This document shows positions 32,569 through 38,346 of a stretch of 38,346 bases of DNA, in pieces (position 1 is the stretch's first letter; each line of letters opens with the position of its first letter). The stretch comes from Aurantimonas sp036252795 (GTDB lineage: Bacteria > Pseudomonadota > Alphaproteobacteria > Rhizobiales > Rhizobiaceae), in assembly GCA_036252795.1 (NCBI GenBank), contig DASYHY010000186.1, positions 1 through 38,346 on the forward strand, written 5' to 3'. The notes beneath the pieces were generated by a model that saw only the letters and a list, made by a program, of their open reading frames with translations, made no database searches and was not told where the DNA came from. The position numbers were made by a program, and so were the translations under genes.

Positions 32569-33664
32569 GATCGGGCGTCCAGCGGCAGAAGAGGGATGTG
32601 GAAAGGAGGCGCGGCTCGTCGCCCGCCTCGCGAATGACGAGTTCGCCGGATTCCGCCGTGCCGCCGAGGCCGCGAAACGCCTCCCCCGTCAGCGCCGACA
32701 GCGCGTAGAACGACGCCCGGATCGAATAGGCCGTGAGGATGACCAGGAGCGGCCGGTCCGACAGCAAAGCGCGGGTCAGCGAGAGCAGATAGGGCAGGTC
32801 CTCGAAGAGCTGCCAGACCTCGCCCTTGGGTCCGCGACCGAAGCGGGGCGGATCGAGCAGGATGACGTCGTAGCGGCTGCCCCGCTTGACCTCGCGCTCG
32901 GCATAGCGGACCGCGTCCTCGCAGATCCAGCGGATCGGGCTGGATCCGAGGCCCGCCACTTCCTGATTCTCGCGCGCCCAGGCGATGGCCTTCTTCGAGG
33001 CGTCGACATGGGTCACCTCGGCGCCCGCGCGCGCGCCGATCAGCGAGGCGACGCCGGTATAGCCGAAGAGATTGAGCAGGCGCACCGGCCGCTGGCCGCG
33101 CGACAGCGCCGCAGCGATGGCCGCCTCGGTGGAGCGCCAGTGCACGGCCTGCTCGGGGAACACCCCGACATGGCGGTAGGAGGTGAAGCGGCCGAGATAG
33201 TCGACCCCGTCCTGGACCAGCGGCCAGGTCTCGCCGAGCGGCGCGTGCGGAAAGCGCCAGCGCCCGGTGCCCTCCTCGTCCGTATCGCCGGTGAAGATCG
33301 CGTCGGCCGCGTCCCAGGCGGCCTCGGGCAGGCGCTTGTGCCAGATGGCCTGGTTCTCCGGACGCCGCACGGTGAGCGGCCCGTAGCGCTCGAGCTTCTC
33401 GCCCGCCCCGGAATCCAGCAGCGCGTAATCGGCCGACGGCTCGACGGTGAGAATCACCGGTTCTTTCGGCGTGGGACGAGCGCCCGTCGGCCGTGGCAGG
33501 TCGAGCGCCCGCACCGGCGGATCGCCGATCGCACTCCTGGCGCGAGGCAAGTCGTCGCCGTCGCGCGTCCTGGCGGCGTCGGTGGGCCGGACCCGCGGAC
33601 CGCGCGTGGCCGCTCCCGTCGGGCTCGAATCGTTATGATGGCCAGGCCGCCGCGCTCGCGCCAA
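32561..33664 (-). CDS. RlmI-like class I SAM-dependent methyltransferase
   Basis: The 367-residue protein contains a Rossmann methyltransferase domain with LLNLFGYTGVASLIGARAGAE (SAM loop, near residue 195), VDASKKAIAWARENQ, and LLDPPRFGRG with the catalytic-type PP motif near 277. This fits the RlmI/PF10672 group that methylates cytosine in 23S rRNA, but the N-terminal PUA domain of RlmI is absent. Recognisable sequence begins near EPVILTVEPSADYALLDSG (about residue 68). The first 65 residues are Arg/Pro-rich, and the start used is a TTG with GGAG seven bases upstream, so the true start may be a downstream GTG near residue 70. It leads the operon with the TrmH-family gene and lspA. Confidence 0.85.
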   Translation of the reverse strand: MARARRPGHHNDSSPTGAATRGPRVRPTDAARTRDGDDLPRARSAIGDPPVRALDLPRPTGARPTPKEPVILTVEPSADYALLDSGAGEKLERYGPLTVRRPENQAIWHKRLPEAAWDAADAIFTGDTDEEGTGRWRFPHAPLGETWPLVQDGVDYLGRFTSYRHVGVFPEQAVHWRSTEAAIAAALSRGQRPVRLLNLFGYTGVASLIGARAGAEVTHVDASKKAIAWARENQEVAGLGSSPIRWICEDAVRYAEREVKRGSRYDVILLDPPRFGRGPKGEVWQLFEDLPYLLSLTRALLSDRPLLVILTAYSIRASFYALSALTGEAFRGLGGTAESGELVIREAGDEPRLLSTSLFCRWTPDHV

Positions 33665-33770
33665 GGCAGGACTCCGTGCTCGTCGATGTCAAAGCAAGGT
33701 CATTAGCGGTTCCCGCATGCTTGGCAAAGCCGGCAGAAACGTGATCCTAGGCGGCGTGATGAATGAGCGA

Positions 33771-33788
33771 CGTCGACGCGCGTCGACG
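33771..33788. repeat. Perfect 18-bp palindrome upstream of the CoxG-like gene
   Basis: CGTCGACG-CG-CGTCGACG is its own reverse complement. It ends just before the AGGGAGG ribosome binding site and 14 bases before the ATG at 33803. It could form an mRNA hairpin hiding the ribosome binding site or serve as a protein-binding site. Its GC-rich CpG content makes chance more likely than usual. Confidence 0.5.
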
Positions 33789-33802
33789 CAAGGGAGGCTC
33801 AC

Positions 33803-34276
33803 ATGGATCTCAAAGGCGAATACCGACTGCCGGCACCCCGCGAAACGGTGTGGGCCGCGCTCAACGACCCGGACGTCCTCAGGAGCTGCATCCCCGGGTG
33901 CGAGAGCCTGGAGATGACGGGCGACAACATGATGGCCGCCGCCGTGACGATGAAGATCGGGCCCGTGAAGGCGAAGTTCACCGGCGAGGTCCGGCTCGAG
34001 AACATCAACGCCCCCGAAAGCTATTCCATCGTCGGCGAGGGCAAGGGCGGCATCGCCGGCTTCGCCAAGGGCGGGGCCGACGTCAAGCTGCAGGAAGACG
34101 GCGCCGAGACGATCCTGACCTACGAGGTCAACGCGCAGGTGGGCGGAAAGATCGCCCAGCTCGGCGGCCGGATGATCGATTCCACCGCCAAGAAGCTGGC
34201 CGGACAGTTCTTCGACTGTTTCGCCGAGAAGGTCGCGGAAGCCCGGCCCGCGGAAGGCGCCGCGGCGACCGGCTGA
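33803..34276 (+). CDS. CoxG-like SRPBCC-family protein
   Basis: The 157-residue protein matches the CO dehydrogenase subunit G family: LKGEYRLPAPRETVWAALND, then DVLRSCIPGCESLE near residue 28, MKIGPVKAKFTGEV, SIVGEGKGGIAGFAKG and a final helix with LAGQFFDCFAEKV. The fold is a hydrophobic-pocket START-like domain. In carboxydotrophs CoxG helps anchor CO dehydrogenase to the membrane and has recently been linked to quinone transport. No molybdenum hydroxylase genes (coxMSL, xdh-like) are in the window, so this is an orphan copy, and the C-terminal membrane-anchor extension is missing. AGGGAGG precedes the ATG. It converges with the lapA-like gene. Confidence 0.88.
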   Translation: MDLKGEYRLPAPRETVWAALNDPDVLRSCIPGCESLEMTGDNMMAAAVTMKIGPVKAKFTGEVRLENINAPESYSIVGEGKGGIAGFAKGGADVKLQEDGAETILTYEVNAQVGGKIAQLGGRMIDSTAKKLAGQFFDCFAEKVAEARPAEGAAATG

Positions 34277-34316
34277 CCGCCGCCGTCGGGGGTGCGGGCG
34301 CCCGTCGGCGCCGCCT

Positions 34317-34685
34317 TCAGGCAGCCCGCGAAGACACCAGCGCGGTCGACCCGGTACCGGTCCTGGCGCGCTCCTCCTCGATCTGGCGAAGCTTCGCGCG
34401 GCTTTCGTCAGCCTCGCGTCGCAGCCGCTCGACCTCGTATTTGCGCTTCCAGGACTTGCGGCGGTAGTGCGCCTGGGTGAGCCATGTCCCGAGGCCGCCG
34501 AGCACGACGCCGAGAATGACGGCGCCCATCAGCAGGATGAAGAGCGGCGCCGAAAAGGCGAATTGCGGCAGGTTTCCGATCGGATCCAGCGAGACGGGCA
34601 CCAACTGGCGATTGGCGACGCAGAACACGATCAGCAGGATCGCCAGCGGGACAAGTAGGACGAGGATAAGGATTCTCGAGATCAT
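34317..34685 (-). CDS. LapA-family (DUF1049) inner-membrane protein
   Basis: The 122-residue protein has two N-terminal membrane segments (RILILVLLVPLAILLIVFCV and APLFILLMGAVILGVVLGG) with the family motif ANRQLVPVSLDP between them. A cytoplasmic basic and coiled-coil tail (about 70-108) follows. This is the pattern of LapA/YciS, which with LapB (YciM) controls LpxC and so lipopolysaccharide synthesis in Escherichia coli. LapB is not encoded nearby, and the functional link in alphaproteobacteria is unproven. Closeness to ihfB echoes the ihfB-lapA order of enterobacteria. It lies 120 bases after ihfB on the same strand. Confidence 0.87.
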   Translation of the reverse strand: MISRILILVLLVPLAILLIVFCVANRQLVPVSLDPIGNLPQFAFSAPLFILLMGAVILGVVLGGLGTWLTQAHYRRKSWKRKYEVERLRREADESRAKLRQIEEERARTGTGSTALVSSRAA

Positions 34686-34805
34686 GGGCTCCGCCTCGCG
34701 CCCGCCCCGTTGCCAGGCCAGGCTCTGTTGTGGGCAGCGTCAGCCGCCATGGACTGGAAACGAAGATGGGCGCGGGCCGGGCGCCGTCAACGCCGCGGGC
34801 TCGGC

Positions 34806-35087
34806 CTAGCGGCCGTTGAGGCGCTCGCGCAGTTCCTTGCCGGCCTTGAAGAACGGCACCCACTTCTCCTCGACCTCCACCGCCTCGCCCGTCCGCGGGT
34901 TGCGTCCGGAGCGCGGCGGCCGGTTCTTGACCGAAAAGGCACCGAAGCCGCGCAGTTCGACGCGGTTGGATTCACAGAGGGCGGCGGTAATCTCGTCGAA
35001 GATGGCGTTGACGATGGTTTCTACGTCGCGCTGGTACAGATGCGGGTTGCGGCTGGCTATCGCCTGCACGAGTTCCGACTTGATCAA
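34806..35087 (-). CDS. ihfB: Integration host factor subunit beta
   Basis: IHF-beta pairs with IHF-alpha to bend DNA sharply at specific sites. The 93 residues are full length: MIKSELVQAIASRNPHLYQR, then VETIVNAIFDEITAAL, LRGFGAFSVKNRPPRSGRNPR with the DNA-intercalating Pro of the beta arm near residue 64, and VPFFKAGKELRERLN. The length and RSGRNPRTGE arm identify IHF rather than a sequence-unspecific HU. It lies 99 bases after sppA on the same strand, with a hairpin between them, and is followed by the lapA-like gene. Confidence 0.95.
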   Translation of the reverse strand: MIKSELVQAIASRNPHLYQRDVETIVNAIFDEITAALCESNRVELRGFGAFSVKNRPPRSGRNPRTGEAVEVEEKWVPFFKAGKELRERLNGR

Positions 35088-35156
35088 GACGCCATCCCCT
35101 TCTTGTCACGCCGCCGCGGACGCTGCTTCCGGCCGCATCGCCGCGCCCGCCTGGAC

Positions 35157-35175
35157 GGCCGGGCGAAACCCGGCC
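35157..35175 (-). other. Strong hairpin between sppA and ihfB
   Basis: GGCCGGG-TTTCG-CCCGGCC on the minus strand is a perfect 7-base stem, 12 bases after the sppA stop. No T run follows, so it is not a classical terminator. It could protect the sppA 3' end or attenuate readthrough into ihfB. Confidence 0.4.
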
Positions 35176-35186
35176 ATTTCCGTCCC

Positions 35187-36167
35187 TTATCGCAACGTCA
35201 CACGTGTTTGTGAAGGCTGCCAGAGCGACACGAGCCCGTCAAGGTGACCGGCCCGGCGCAGCAGCGCGTCCTCCAGCGAAGCCGCCTGCGGATCAAGCCC
35301 TAGCGCCGCGAAGATGCCGGATCGGGCGGCCGAGAAGATCGAGAAGCCGAACTCGTCGTCCTTCTTCGGTTCGCGATCGACGAAATCGAGCCCCGCCGGC
35401 ACCCCCCGCTCCCGTTCCAGCCAAGCCCGCACCGTATCCTCGCCGCCCAGCGCGTCCACCAGCCGGCGCTCCAGACCCTGATGGCCGCTGAACACCGAGC
35501 CGTCCGCCAGCGCCAGCGCATCCGCCTGGCTCAGACCGCGGCGTTCCGCGACCAGCGCCACGAACCATTCATAGGTGTCCATGACCAGCCGGCCTATCAT
35601 CTGCTTGGCCTCCTCGCTCGCCGGCGCGAAGGGCGAGGGCTCGGCCTTCAGCGGGGCCGACTTGATCGCGTTGACCTCGACGCCGACGGTGCGCAGCAGC
35701 GAGGACGCATCGACATACTGGAAGATCACGCCGATCGACCCGACGATCGAGGTTCGCCGTGCGACGATATGGTCGGCGCCGGAGGCCACCATGTAGCCCG
35801 CAGACGCCGCCAGCGTGCCGACTTCGGCCGCCACCGGCTTGACCGCCGCGATCTCGCGGACCGCCTCGTAGATGGATTCGCCGCCCACCGTCGTGCCGCC
35901 GGGTGAATCAATGCGCACCACGACCGCCTTGACCGCGTCCTCGTCCTTGAGCTCCTCCAGAAGGTCGAGGAGGTCGCGATCCTCCAGGATCATGCCGGCG
36001 ATCGTCACGCGGGCGATCTGGTCGCGCGGCAAAAGCGTGCCCTGCCAGCCGAAGATCGGCACGGCCAGCACCGCGAGCGCAACGACGAGGATGGCCGCAA
36101 CACGCCAGAAGCGCAGCTTGCCGCGCAGTCGGCGGCGATCGATGAGATCCTCGGCGGTTCCGGCCAT
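35187..36167 (-). CDS. sppA: Signal peptide peptidase SppA (short form)
   Basis: SppA degrades cleaved signal peptides in the inner membrane. The 326-residue protein has one N-terminal membrane anchor (VAAILVVALAVLAVPIFGW near residue 25) and a ClpP-like serine protease domain. The motifs are VVVRIDSPGGTTVGGESIYEAV near residue 85, the likely nucleophile Ser in TLAASAGYMVASGADHIVA near 120, and the likely general base Lys in NAIKSAPLKAEPSPF near 175. It is the 36K single-domain form, half the length of the Escherichia coli protein. The ATG giving MAGTAEDL has AGGAG six bases upstream, favouring it over a start at 36212. It is divergent from lptC. Confidence 0.93.
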   Translation of the reverse strand: MAGTAEDLIDRRRLRGKLRFWRVAAILVVALAVLAVPIFGWQGTLLPRDQIARVTIAGMILEDRDLLDLLEELKDEDAVKAVVVRIDSPGGTTVGGESIYEAVREIAAVKPVAAEVGTLAASAGYMVASGADHIVARRTSIVGSIGVIFQYVDASSLLRTVGVEVNAIKSAPLKAEPSPFAPASEEAKQMIGRLVMDTYEWFVALVAERRGLSQADALALADGSVFSGHQGLERRLVDALGGEDTVRAWLERERGVPAGLDFVDREPKKDDEFGFSIFSAARSGIFAALGLDPQAASLEDALLRRAGHLDGLVSLWQPSQTRVTLR

Positions 36168-36290
36168 TGAAGGCTCCTCGCGTTTGTCTGCGCGAGCGTT
36201 AGCTTGAACCACGGGCGCTGTGAAGGCTCACGAAACGTTCATTCCCTTCGGTTAGGATTAACGTTCGATGGTGGGCGATGACGTAAAAAC

Positions 36291-36306
36291 CCCATATTGG
36301 TATGGG
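36291..36306. repeat. Inverted repeat upstream of (or early in) lptC
   Basis: CCCATA-TTGG-TATGGG is a perfect 6-base inverted repeat in an AT-richer patch between sppA and lptC. If lptC starts at 36382 this is untranslated leader and a candidate operator or hairpin; if it starts at 36268 the repeat is coding. Confidence 0.4.
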
Positions 36307-36381
36307 ACCCACCTCGCCGGAGCCTCGCCCCCGACCGCTGGACGGGACGCGCGACGGATCGCGGAGCTTGATCAGGTGCAG

Positions 36382-37089
36382 ATGAAAGACAGGCAAGCGT
36401 CCGTCGCAACCCAGCCCGCGCCAGCCGACGCCCTGGCCTCCGCGCCGAGCCGCAGCGACCTCGAGTTCGCGCGGGCGCGGCGCCACTCGCGATGGGTCCG
36501 GCGTCTGAAGATCGCCCTCCCCGCCACGGCCGCGCTCATCGTCGTCGCGGGCATCGCCACCACGTGGCTCGCCCGCAGCCTGCCCGACAACGTCACCGTC
36601 GCCGGGACGAGCATCCAGGATGGCCGCGTGGTCATGCAGGACCCCCGCATGTCCGGCGTCGACGGCCAGGAGCGCCCTTACGAGATGCGTGCCGAGCGGG
36701 CGATCCAGTCGCTGACCGGCGGCGGCGTCGACCTGGAGAAGGTCCGCGCCCGGCTCTCGGTCGACGAGGACACGACTGCCGACATCACCGCAGTGGCCGG
36801 CGTCTACGACGTCGATACCGAGAAGCTGCGGCTGACGGAGGGTATCGAGGTCCAGACCAGCAACGGGATTGTGATCCGGCTGGAGACGGCCGACATCGAC
36901 CTCGAGGCCGGCACGATGGTGGGGGGCGGCCCGGTGGCGATCGACACTCCCAGCCAGACGATCCGGGCCAGCTCCCTCACCGTCTCCGAGGGTGGTAAAG
37001 TCCTTTCCTTCGGCGGCCGGGTGCGGATGGTGATCGCCCCGTCCCCACAGTCCGGTCCGGCCGAAAAACAAGCGTTCAAGAGCGAGTAG
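36382..37089 (+). CDS. lptC: Lipopolysaccharide export system protein LptC
   Basis: LptC is the bitopic inner-membrane protein that passes lipopolysaccharide from LptB2FG to LptA. The product has a basic N-terminus (ARARRHSRWVRRLKIALPAT), one membrane segment (ALIVVAGIATTWL) and a periplasmic beta-jellyroll (YEMRAERAIQSLTGGGVDLE; VYDVDTEKLRLTEGIEVQTS). Similarity is of the divergent rhizobial YrbK type, so position next to lptA and lptB carries weight. I start at MKDRQASVATQ (235 residues, AGG five bases upstream). An ATG at 36268 in the same frame would add 38 residues, with an AGGA ten bases away. The lptA ATG follows after three bases. Confidence 0.88.
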   Translation: MKDRQASVATQPAPADALASAPSRSDLEFARARRHSRWVRRLKIALPATAALIVVAGIATTWLARSLPDNVTVAGTSIQDGRVVMQDPRMSGVDGQERPYEMRAERAIQSLTGGGVDLEKVRARLSVDEDTTADITAVAGVYDVDTEKLRLTEGIEVQTSNGIVIRLETADIDLEAGTMVGGGPVAIDTPSQTIRASSLTVSEGGKVLSFGGRVRMVIAPSPQSGPAEKQAFKSE

Positions 37090-37092
37090 ACC

Positions 37093-37701
37093 ATGCAAGC
37101 CTCCGTCCTCCGTCGCGCGGCCCCCTTCGCCGCGGCCATGTTCCTGACAGCCTTCGGCACGATCGGCGCCCTTGCGCAGGAGGGGCTGGGCAGCAGCTTC
37201 AACGGGCTGCAGATCGACGGCGACCAGCCGATCTCGATCGAGTCGAACCAGCTCGACGTCGACGACGCGCAGGCGGTCGCCACCTTCACCGGCAACGTCG
37301 CCGTGGCGCAGGGCGACACGGAGCTGCGCAGCGGCAGGCTCGTCGTCCATTACAAGAAGGCGGAGGGTGAAGCGGATGCTCCGGCGCGCGGCGGCGCCCT
37401 GCCCGGCGGCTCCAACCAGATCGACCGGATCGAGGCGAGCGAGAAGGTTTACGTGAAGTCCGTCGACCAGGTCGCCACCTCGGAACGGGCAACGTTCGAC
37501 ATGGCCAGCCAGGTCGTCGTGATGACCGGCAACGTCGTGCTGAGCCAGGGCGAGAACATCGCCGAAGGCTGCCGCCTGACGATCCAGATGGACACCGGTC
37601 TCGCCCGCCTCGAGAGCGCCTGCGGCGAAGGCGGCGGCGACGGCCGGGTGAGGCTCATGCTGACGCCTGACGGGCAGTCCGGCGGCGCGGCGTCGAACTG
37701 A
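37093..37701 (+). CDS. lptA: Lipopolysaccharide transport periplasmic protein LptA
   Basis: LptA forms the periplasmic bridge for lipopolysaccharide transport. The 202-residue protein has a signal peptide (APFAAAMFLTAFGTIGALA, cleavage before QEG near residue 29) and an OstA-like domain. The domain starts with QPISIESNQLDVDDAQAVAT and AVFTGNV-type strands (FTGNVAVAQGDTELRSGRL), followed by the second repeat MASQVVVMTGNVVLSQGENI and RLTIQMDTGLARLE. A Gly/Ala-rich insert near residues 95-107 interrupts the fold. It lies three bases after lptC and ten bases before the lptB GTG, so the three genes form one operon. Confidence 0.93.
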   Translation: MQASVLRRAAPFAAAMFLTAFGTIGALAQEGLGSSFNGLQIDGDQPISIESNQLDVDDAQAVATFTGNVAVAQGDTELRSGRLVVHYKKAEGEADAPARGGALPGGSNQIDRIEASEKVYVKSVDQVATSERATFDMASQVVVMTGNVVLSQGENIAEGCRLTIQMDTGLARLESACGEGGGDGRVRLMLTPDGQSGGAASN

Positions 37702-37711
37702 GGGCGCTCGC

Positions 37712-38346
37712 GTGACGATCGCCGAGACGGCTCAGCGTTCCACGACCGAAGCGGGCGACAGGCCGGCGGGCACGCCGCCTGCCGCGGCAGGCAACAAGGC
37801 CGGCCCCCGCTTCGCCAATGCCAAGGGAACCCTCGTCGCCGCCAACCTGACCAAGACCTATCGCGGCCGCCGCGTGGTCGACGACGTCGGGATCGCGGTC
37901 CGCCGCGGCGAAGCCGTCGGCCTTCTCGGGCCCAACGGCGCGGGCAAGACGACGTGTTTCTACATGATCACCGGGCTGGTGCCGGTCGACAAGGGCCACA
38001 TCCTGCTCGACGGGCACGACATCACCGAGATCCCGATGTATCGCCGGGCCCGTCTCGGCATCGGCTACCTGCCGCAGGAGGCATCGATCTTCCGGGGCCT
38101 GTCGGTCGAGGACAATATCCGCGCGGTGCTCGAGGTGGTGGAGAAGGACAAGGCGAAGCGCGAGCGCGAGCTGACCAGCCTTCTCCAGGAGTTCAACATC
38201 GAACACCTGCGCAAGCAGGCCTCCACGTCGCTCTCGGGCGGCGAACGGCGGCGCTGCGAGATCGCGCGGGCGCTGGCCACCAAGCCGACCTTCATGCTGC
38301 TCGACGAGCCGTTCGCCGGCGTCGACCCGATCGCGGTCTCCGACAT
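37712..38346 (+). CDS. lptB: LPS export ABC transporter ATP-binding protein LptB (3' end cut by window edge)
   Basis: LptB powers lipopolysaccharide extraction with LptF and LptG. The visible 211 codons start at a GTG and begin with a roughly 40-residue Ala/Pro/Gly-rich extension. The ATPase domain follows: VAANLTKTYRGRRVVDDV, Walker A GPNGAGKTTCFYMITG near residue 78, Q-loop LPQEASIFRGLSVEDNI, signature LSGGERRRCEIARAL and Walker B FMLLDEPFAGVDPIAVSD. The sequence ends just after the D-loop, so perhaps 40-50 residues are missing. The N-terminal extension is longer than in Escherichia coli but common in this order. In relatives rpoN and hpf follow. Confidence 0.95.
   Translation, partial: MTIAETAQRSTTEAGDRPAGTPPAAAGNKAGPRFANAKGTLVAANLTKTYRGRRVVDDVGIAVRRGEAVGLLGPNGAGKTTCFYMITGLVPVDKGHILLDGHDITEIPMYRRARLGIGYLPQEASIFRGLSVEDNIRAVLEVVEKDKAKRERELTSLLQEFNIEHLRKQASTSLSGGERRRCEIARALATKPTFMLLDEPFAGVDPIAVSD

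Noticed and set aside
1..38346. Search for mobile elements, defence systems, CRISPR arrays, tRNA or rRNA genes
   Set aside because: No transposase, integrase, toxin-antitoxin pair, repeat-spacer array or RNA gene was recognised. Gene content is conserved backbone throughout, so I do not claim a novel multigene system.

Overview
This is a GC-rich stretch of ordinary chromosome from an alphaproteobacterium, most likely order Hyphomicrobiales (Rhizobiales), perhaps a family near Aurantimonadaceae. The order is inferred from characteristic proteins: an alpha-type IF2 N-terminus, YlxR fused to an L7Ae-like domain, a PhrR/PraR-type regulator beside lnt, a malic enzyme with a phosphotransacetylase-like tail beside mutS, OlsB, and an Irr-type iron box. 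The family is a guess. I see no tRNA, rRNA, CRISPR array, insertion sequence, phage gene or integrase, and no gap between genes exceeds 300 bases.

Region 1 (1-6835, minus strand): translation and transcription genes in the order trmB, rimP, nusA, ylxR, infB. infB runs off the left edge, and a good intrinsic terminator separates trmB from rimP. Region 2 (6977-16427, minus strand): a compact series nfuA, tsaB, rimI, plsC, miaB, phoH, ybeY, corC, lnt and a small HTH regulator, with several 4-base start/stop overlaps. It covers Fe-S scaffolding, tRNA modification, phospholipid synthesis, rRNA maturation and lipoprotein acylation. Its first gene carries a promoter with an Irr-like operator. Region 3 (16477-26207, minus strand): a universal stress protein, trpS, murJ, glnD, an uncharacterised repetitive exported protein with its own terminator, and mutS.

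Region 4 (26343-29047, plus strand): the NADP malic enzyme gene and a small exported DUF1236-like protein. Region 5 (29088-33664, minus strand): olsB, acuI, lspA, a TrmH-family and an RlmI-like RNA methyltransferase. Region 6 (33803-38346): an orphan CoxG-like gene (+), then lapA-like, ihfB and sppA (-), then the lipopolysaccharide export genes lptC, lptA and lptB (+), with lptB running off the right edge.

The window is conserved backbone, and I found no convincing new multigene system. The points worth a second look are small: the Irr-like box at nfuA, the exported protein made of 39-residue repeats, the absence of metK (and perhaps a Fur-family gene) where relatives usually carry them, TTGA start/stop overlaps at two gene pairs, and several palindromes in 5' regions. 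Functions were assigned by reading the translated sequences; no database search was run.
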